DNA of 18,197 nucleotides, from the NCBI GenBank assembly GCA_002451435.1, contig DKCF01000071.1:37950-56146 (forward strand), read 5' to 3'. Positions 14,773 through 18,197 of the stretch are shown one piece after another. Within the stretch, counting starts at the first letter, position 1, and every line of letters begins with the position of its first letter. Source of the stretch: Bifidobacterium sp. UBA6881 (GTDB lineage: Bacteria > Actinomycetota > Actinomycetes > Actinomycetales > Bifidobacteriaceae). The notes beneath the pieces were generated by a model, which made no database searches, had not been told where the DNA came from, and saw only the letters and a program-made list of their open reading frames with translations. The position numbers were made by a program, and so were the translations under genes.

Positions 14773-16455
14773 TCAGTTGTAGCCCTTCACCTCACGGAAG
14801 ATGCCGCTCAGGTCGCCGTTGCGTCCATCGAACACCTTTCCGTTGGACAACGTGGCCAGATCGTTGAGCTGGTTGGAATCCGCGTCGCCGAACATGATGG
14901 AGAAGATCGGCACGCCCTTGCCTTCGGATTCGTAGCGTTGCTTGAACTCCTCAAGCTTCCCCGTCTCCGACTGGCCGTCGGTCAGCAGGGCGATCGCCAC
15001 CGTGTAGTCGTCGCGGTCGCTCGGCAGGTTCTGCAACGCCACTTCCAGCGCGTTGTAGATATCCGTGCTGCCGATGGCCGGCTGGTTCTCGCCGGCGGCC
15101 AGCAGTTCCGCGGTCTGCTTGCCATGCGCGGTCTGTGCCACGCTCGCATCGCCATTGAACGGAATGAACACGTTGACGTCGCCGTCACCCGGCTCGATAT
15201 GCGAGGCACGCGCCTGATCGGTGTCAAGAGCCGCCTGCAATCCCGAGACCACGCCGCTTTTGCCCTGGCCCGACATGGAACCGGAGTAGTCCACCACCCA
15301 CAGCGTGTACGCCGGCTTGCGCAGACCCGTCTGATAGGCGTCAAGCGCCTGTTCGATGACCTCGGCGGATGGCATGGTGATGGTCTTCAGCACCGAGGCG
15401 TCCGTATCGATGCCCCATTCCTTGCGGAACGAGTCCTTCACCTGCGAGTCCTTGGCATACGTCAAGGTGCCGCCCAGACCGGTCCTGCGGCCCGCGCGTT
15501 CGAACAGTTTCTTGGAATCCTTCGACGTGATCGCCTTGCGGAACCGCTTGAACGCCTGTTCCTTGTTCTGCCCGCGATCCACGTAGGCGAGCGGGGAATC
15601 GGAGACCGAAATGCCGTCGGATGGATAGATCGCCAGCAATGGCTCCGTATTCTTCGCCGTCAATTCCTTATTGGCCTGAATGACCAACGATTCGTAATTC
15701 ACCATGGAATCGCTGGCATCCGGATCGTTGACCAGCATGTCCTTGAGCCAGTCGGATGAGCCCGACGAATGGTTGACGCCCGACAGCATGGTCTTCACGG
15801 ATGATTGCAGCGCGGCATCATTCAGATCGGCCTTGGTGAGCGCGCCGTCACCGCCGTTCAGTGCCGTCAGGAACGCCATATACGCCGACGCGCCGGAATT
15901 CGACTGCGTGGCGGACGTCATGGCGAACGACAGCTTCTTGGCCCGCACCGCCGCCATGATGTCCTTCGTGCCCACCGACTTCGTGGAGCCGTCCGACTTC
16001 ACCCAGCCAAGCTCCTTCGCCTTGCTCTTTTTCACGCCGAACACCACCGGCGTGGTGGACGTGGAGACCTGGTCCTTGACGATGTGATGGGTGTCTCCCA
16101 TGCTGATCCACATGCTGCTGGCCGGCCACACCGCGTCATAATCCTGGCCCGCATGGTGGCCCTTGTTGCGCAGCGCGTCCATGATGTCGAGCGACCCCAT
16201 GTAATCAACGGTGACCGACACGTTCGCAGCCGTCGCCGCCTGCTTGATGGCGTCGTCCACTTCCTTGTTTTCGGAACCCGAGGCGATACGAATGGATTCC
16301 TTCGCGCCATCCGTGGAGTATGTCGAGCTTTTGCCATCGCCCGAGCCATCACTCGTTGACGTGCCGGACGCGTCATTCGACGAGCCGCATCCTGCGAACA
16401 AACCCACGATCATAGCGATGGCGCCCGCCATCGCGCCTAGTCTACGTGCGTTCAT
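14773..16455 (-). CDS. Lipoprotein with solute-binding-like module and von Willebrand A domain
   Basis: A 560-residue protein exported through a signal peptide with basic MNARR, a hydrophobic stretch and GLFAGC, a lipobox with C23 as the lipidated residue. A Ser/Gly/Asp-rich linker follows to ~55. Residues ~55-330 form a type 2 periplasmic-binding-like module (YMGSLDIMDA, DYDAVWPASS, SNSGASAYMAFL). Residues ~383-555 form a vWA domain with a complete metal-ion site: D389-Y-S391-G-S393, T464 and D493. Such domains bind protein or peptide partners through a metal ion. Acting on the cell surface, it could present or sense a ligand and contact the XpaC/TelA complex (inference). It is first in the operon. 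The ATG has GGAGGG about 10 bases upstream. Its leader carries the terminator-like hairpin at 16487-16531. Confidence 0.82.
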   Translation of the reverse strand: MNARRLGAMAGAIAMIVGLFAGCGSSNDASGTSTSDGSGDGKSSTYSTDGAKESIRIASGSENKEVDDAIKQAATAANVSVTVDYMGSLDIMDALRNKGHHAGQDYDAVWPASSMWISMGDTHHIVKDQVSTSTTPVVFGVKKSKAKELGWVKSDGSTKSVGTKDIMAAVRAKKLSFAMTSATQSNSGASAYMAFLTALNGGDGALTKADLNDAALQSSVKTMLSGVNHSSGSSDWLKDMLVNDPDASDSMVNYESLVIQANKELTAKNTEPLLAIYPSDGISVSDSPLAYVDRGQNKEQAFKRFRKAITSKDSKKLFERAGRRTGLGGTLTYAKDSQVKDSFRKEWGIDTDASVLKTITMPSAEVIEQALDAYQTGLRKPAYTLWVVDYSGSMSGQGKSGVVSGLQAALDTDQARASHIEPGDGDVNVFIPFNGDASVAQTAHGKQTAELLAAGENQPAIGSTDIYNALEVALQNLPSDRDDYTVAIALLTDGQSETGKLEEFKQRYESEGKGVPIFSIMFGDADSNQLNDLATLSNGKVFDGRNGDLSGIFREVKGYN

Positions 16456-16486
16456 CTTGCGTTGGCCCTCCGTTCATTTTGCGCCA

Positions 16487-16531
16487 AAAAACAGTTCAGC
16501 GCACCCGAAGACCCGCTTCGAATGCGCTGAA
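16487..16531 (-). terminator. Intrinsic-terminator-like hairpin in the leader of the vWA-xpaC-telA operon
   Basis: On the minus strand TTCAGCGCA and TGCGCTGAA (16523-16531 with 16495-16503) form a perfect 9-bp stem, with an inner GAAG/CTTC stem (16516-16519 with 16507-16510). The RNA then reads CTG followed by six U (16487-16492). It sits about 30 bases upstream of the operon's first ATG. It may be an attenuator or the end of a short upstream transcript. A TACAAT -10-like box (minus strand, 16554-16559) lies just before it. Confidence 0.6.
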
Positions 16532-16965
16532 AAATATTCTGTTATTGCCATGTATTGTAGGCTATCGCCGTCGAATCAGCATGGTGCCGTCTCATTCTTC
16601 CTATGCGATGCTCATGCCTTCCTTCCGCCTTATCCGGTTTCCCCGCCTGCCTTAGCTGCCCGATTCCGTCTTTCATCCTATCCAGATTTCCTTCCTGATC
16701 CATCTTCCTCCCAACTGACCGTCCGATTCCGCCTTCCGACCCACCCGGTCCTTCTTCCGATTCCATCTTCCTTCTCATCCCGCTATAGCCGGGTATGCGA
16801 CCGTCTCGGCATCGTCGGCCGGCTCACCTGTCCAAGTAGCCGATAACCTCTATACTTGTTGCGACGGATAGCGGCGCGCGACCGCGGACAACCTCATCAT
16901 CTGTTTGATGACGAGATACCTTTGTCCATGCCATTGCGACGGCCATGAGAGGGAAAGGTGGGCAT
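16532..16965. other. Divergent intergenic region with a pyrimidine-rich tract
   Basis: Between 16621 and 16780 I count 37 purines in 160 bases on the plus strand, i.e. about 77% pyrimidine, with CCGATTCC repeated at 16660, 16723 and 16757. The minus strand is therefore purine-rich. TCATCA/TGATGA (16894-16899 and 16906-16911) form an inverted repeat near the divergent gene. No credible gene was found. Confidence 0.6.
16828..16856 (+). promoter_or_regulatory. Promoter candidate for the right-hand gene
   Basis: TATACT at 16851-16856 is a good -10 box. The -35 is weak: CTGTCC at 16828-16833 with 17-base spacing. It is about 110 bases before the ATG at 16966. Confidence 0.35.
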
Positions 16966-18197
16966 ATGGGCAACTTCAATCGCAGGCAGGATGCCGACGA
17001 TCTCACCGATTACGTCAACAACGGATGGCTCAGTTCCGCCGAATTCGATGGACCGACCTTTTTATGGAACCATATGATCCGCGAGGCGAGCCAGGAGGAT
17101 GCCGAACAACGCAACGACGTGCCGGTGGCCGGTCTTTCCGACGCGAACACGGTCATCAGCATGCCCATGCAATGGTATTTCGATGGCCTCGCCTCCATGG
17201 TGCCGACCGCCGAACGCACCGAAGGCGGCGTGGAGATTCCCCGCATGGACATGCCGACGTTCCGTCTTGATTCGCAGGCGCTGTCCGGTGTGGACGCGGT
17301 GGTCGGCAACGCGGTGGTCAGCACGCGTTGGCTCGATGCCGTCGGCAATCTCGCCAAGGCCGTTGAAATGACCGCGCGTTTCGTCGGCAATGTCGCCGAT
17401 CGCGACAATGAGGGCTTCGATTATCTGAAGGATCTTATTCAAACGGTGCGCGTGTATGTGGACGCCGTCGCGTGCAACGCCGATCCGATGACGGGCGAGC
17501 AGGCGTTGCGTATGATCACGCAGGTGGCCTGCAACGACGATTTCCGATTGAATGCCATGCAGATGGTGGAGTTGCTCTCTTGCGGGCTTTCCTTCGCGCA
17601 ATGGGATGATACGCGCATGTTCGCCTATGATGCGTTGAACAAGGGACTGGAGGCCATGGGCGATTTCATGGCGAAGCATCCGGCTGCCGGCGATTCGGGT
17701 GGTTCCCGAACAGGGGCCAAGGCGGATCCCGAGCAGGCCGCAGGCCAGCTCTCCTCCGATGACTTGCATAATCTCGCGATGCTCGACCCGGCCTTGCTTT
17801 CGGACAAGGAGATCGCGCAGACCGCGGGGGATCAATTCGAGCATGCCGTGCAGTTCCTGCGTCATGATCTGATGCGCATCAGCGGCGACGCGGACGAGGC
17901 GGATGCGTTCCTGCGGGACCATCACGATTCCGAGCCGCTTGCCGATGCGTATGCGGCGCGGTTGATCGCCGCGGAACGATGGCAGGATCTGCTCAATTTC
18001 GTGGATTTGGTGGAACGCGATGCGCCGAACCAGACCACGGTGATGTTCCCGGAGGATGTGGTTCCGTATGAGTGGGAGACCATTCGCGAGGCCGCGTTGG
18101 AGGCGCTCGGGCGACGCGACGCGCTTATCGACATGTACCAGGAGCGCCTGGACGACACTTATGATCCGAACACCGCATTGAACCACATGAAGCTCAA
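16966..18197 (+). CDS. Hypothetical helical protein, 3' partial
   Basis: Not recognised. The frame opens with ATG at 16966, has AAAGGTG 7 bases upstream, and stays open for 410 codons to the right edge without a stop, so the gene continues outside. The protein is acidic, soluble and mostly helical, with no signal peptide or membrane span. An early part has NGWLSSAEFDGPTFLWNHMI; a low-complexity linker (Gly/Ser/Ala/Lys, about residues 240-263) separates it from a second half of repeated helix pairs such as YAARLIAAERWQDLLNFVDL and EALGRRDALIDMYQERL, which recall TPR-like or SWIM-protein helical repeats. It diverges from the vWA-xpaC-telA operon and could share control with it. Gly/Asp-rich codons with G/C endings fit the host. 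Confidence 0.75.
   Translation, partial: MGNFNRRQDADDLTDYVNNGWLSSAEFDGPTFLWNHMIREASQEDAEQRNDVPVAGLSDANTVISMPMQWYFDGLASMVPTAERTEGGVEIPRMDMPTFRLDSQALSGVDAVVGNAVVSTRWLDAVGNLAKAVEMTARFVGNVADRDNEGFDYLKDLIQTVRVYVDAVACNADPMTGEQALRMITQVACNDDFRLNAMQMVELLSCGLSFAQWDDTRMFAYDALNKGLEAMGDFMAKHPAAGDSGGSRTGAKADPEQAAGQLSSDDLHNLAMLDPALLSDKEIAQTAGDQFEHAVQFLRHDLMRISGDADEADAFLRDHHDSEPLADAYAARLIAAERWQDLLNFVDLVERDAPNQTTVMFPEDVVPYEWETIREAALEALGRRDALIDMYQERLDDTYDPNTALNHMKL

Noticed and set aside
14611..15759. 382-codon plus-strand frame opposite the vWA gene
   Set aside because: The minus frame carries a full MIDAS and a lipobox; this is a shadow.
16542..16778. 78-codon minus-strand frame with Gly/Arg/Lys-rich product
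   Set aside because: It is a reading of the purine-rich tract; no properly spaced ribosome site, and low complexity.
17062..18186. 374-codon minus-strand frame at the right end
   Set aside because: The plus frame from 16966 has a good ribosome site and balanced composition and runs to the edge; the minus frame is Arg/His/Leu/Gly-rich shadow.

Overview
The window looks like a chromosomal segment of a mid-to-high-GC actinobacterium, most likely a Bifidobacterium. The basis is lines of 55-60% GC in most genes, G/C-rich third codon positions, strong AGGAG-type ribosome sites, and an XpaC/TelA operon next to solute-binding-like lipoproteins. The genus is an inference from overall feel and was not tested by a search.

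Left part (1-4661). A helicase IV (HelD)-type UvrD-family helicase enters from outside the window and ends in a topoisomerase-type zinc ribbon. A GNAT acetyltransferase follows. Next is a roughly 490-base AT-richer gap with possible gene debris and a palindrome, then a DctA-type dicarboxylate:cation symporter whose GC is visibly lower (about 48% in sampled lines). A long hairpin separates it from a convergent 68-residue gene of unknown function.

Middle (4861-10422). A tight MutT-type Nudix hydrolase and a 1048-residue PLD-nuclease/superfamily-2 helicase/DUF3427 protein lie only 5 bases apart. They are followed by a strikingly AT-rich gene (37-45% GC in sampled lines) encoding a DUF262/DUF1524 protein of the GmrSD/BrxU class. 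Together these look like a nucleic-acid-processing or antiphage accessory module, with the last gene probably acquired separately.

10423-11400 is a 467-base, palindrome-dense intergenic region leading into an unrecognised 140-residue gene with strongly biased codons, closed by a long GC-rich hairpin.

Right part (11605-16455, minus strand) is one operon, in transcription order: a lipoprotein joining a solute-binding-like module to a von Willebrand A domain with an intact MIDAS; an XpaC-family membrane protein; a second membrane-anchored solute-binding-like protein, apparently a paralogue of the first module but without vWA; and TelA/YaaN. XpaC-TelA pairing is known from Firmicutes; the twin binding modules and vWA domain suggest an envelope-stress or toxic-compound surface system. 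An intrinsic-terminator hairpin sits in its leader, and another hairpin lies just before telA. Divergent from it, an unrecognised helical protein gene (from 16966) runs off the right edge.

No rRNA, tRNA, CRISPR array, insertion sequence or phage gene was seen.
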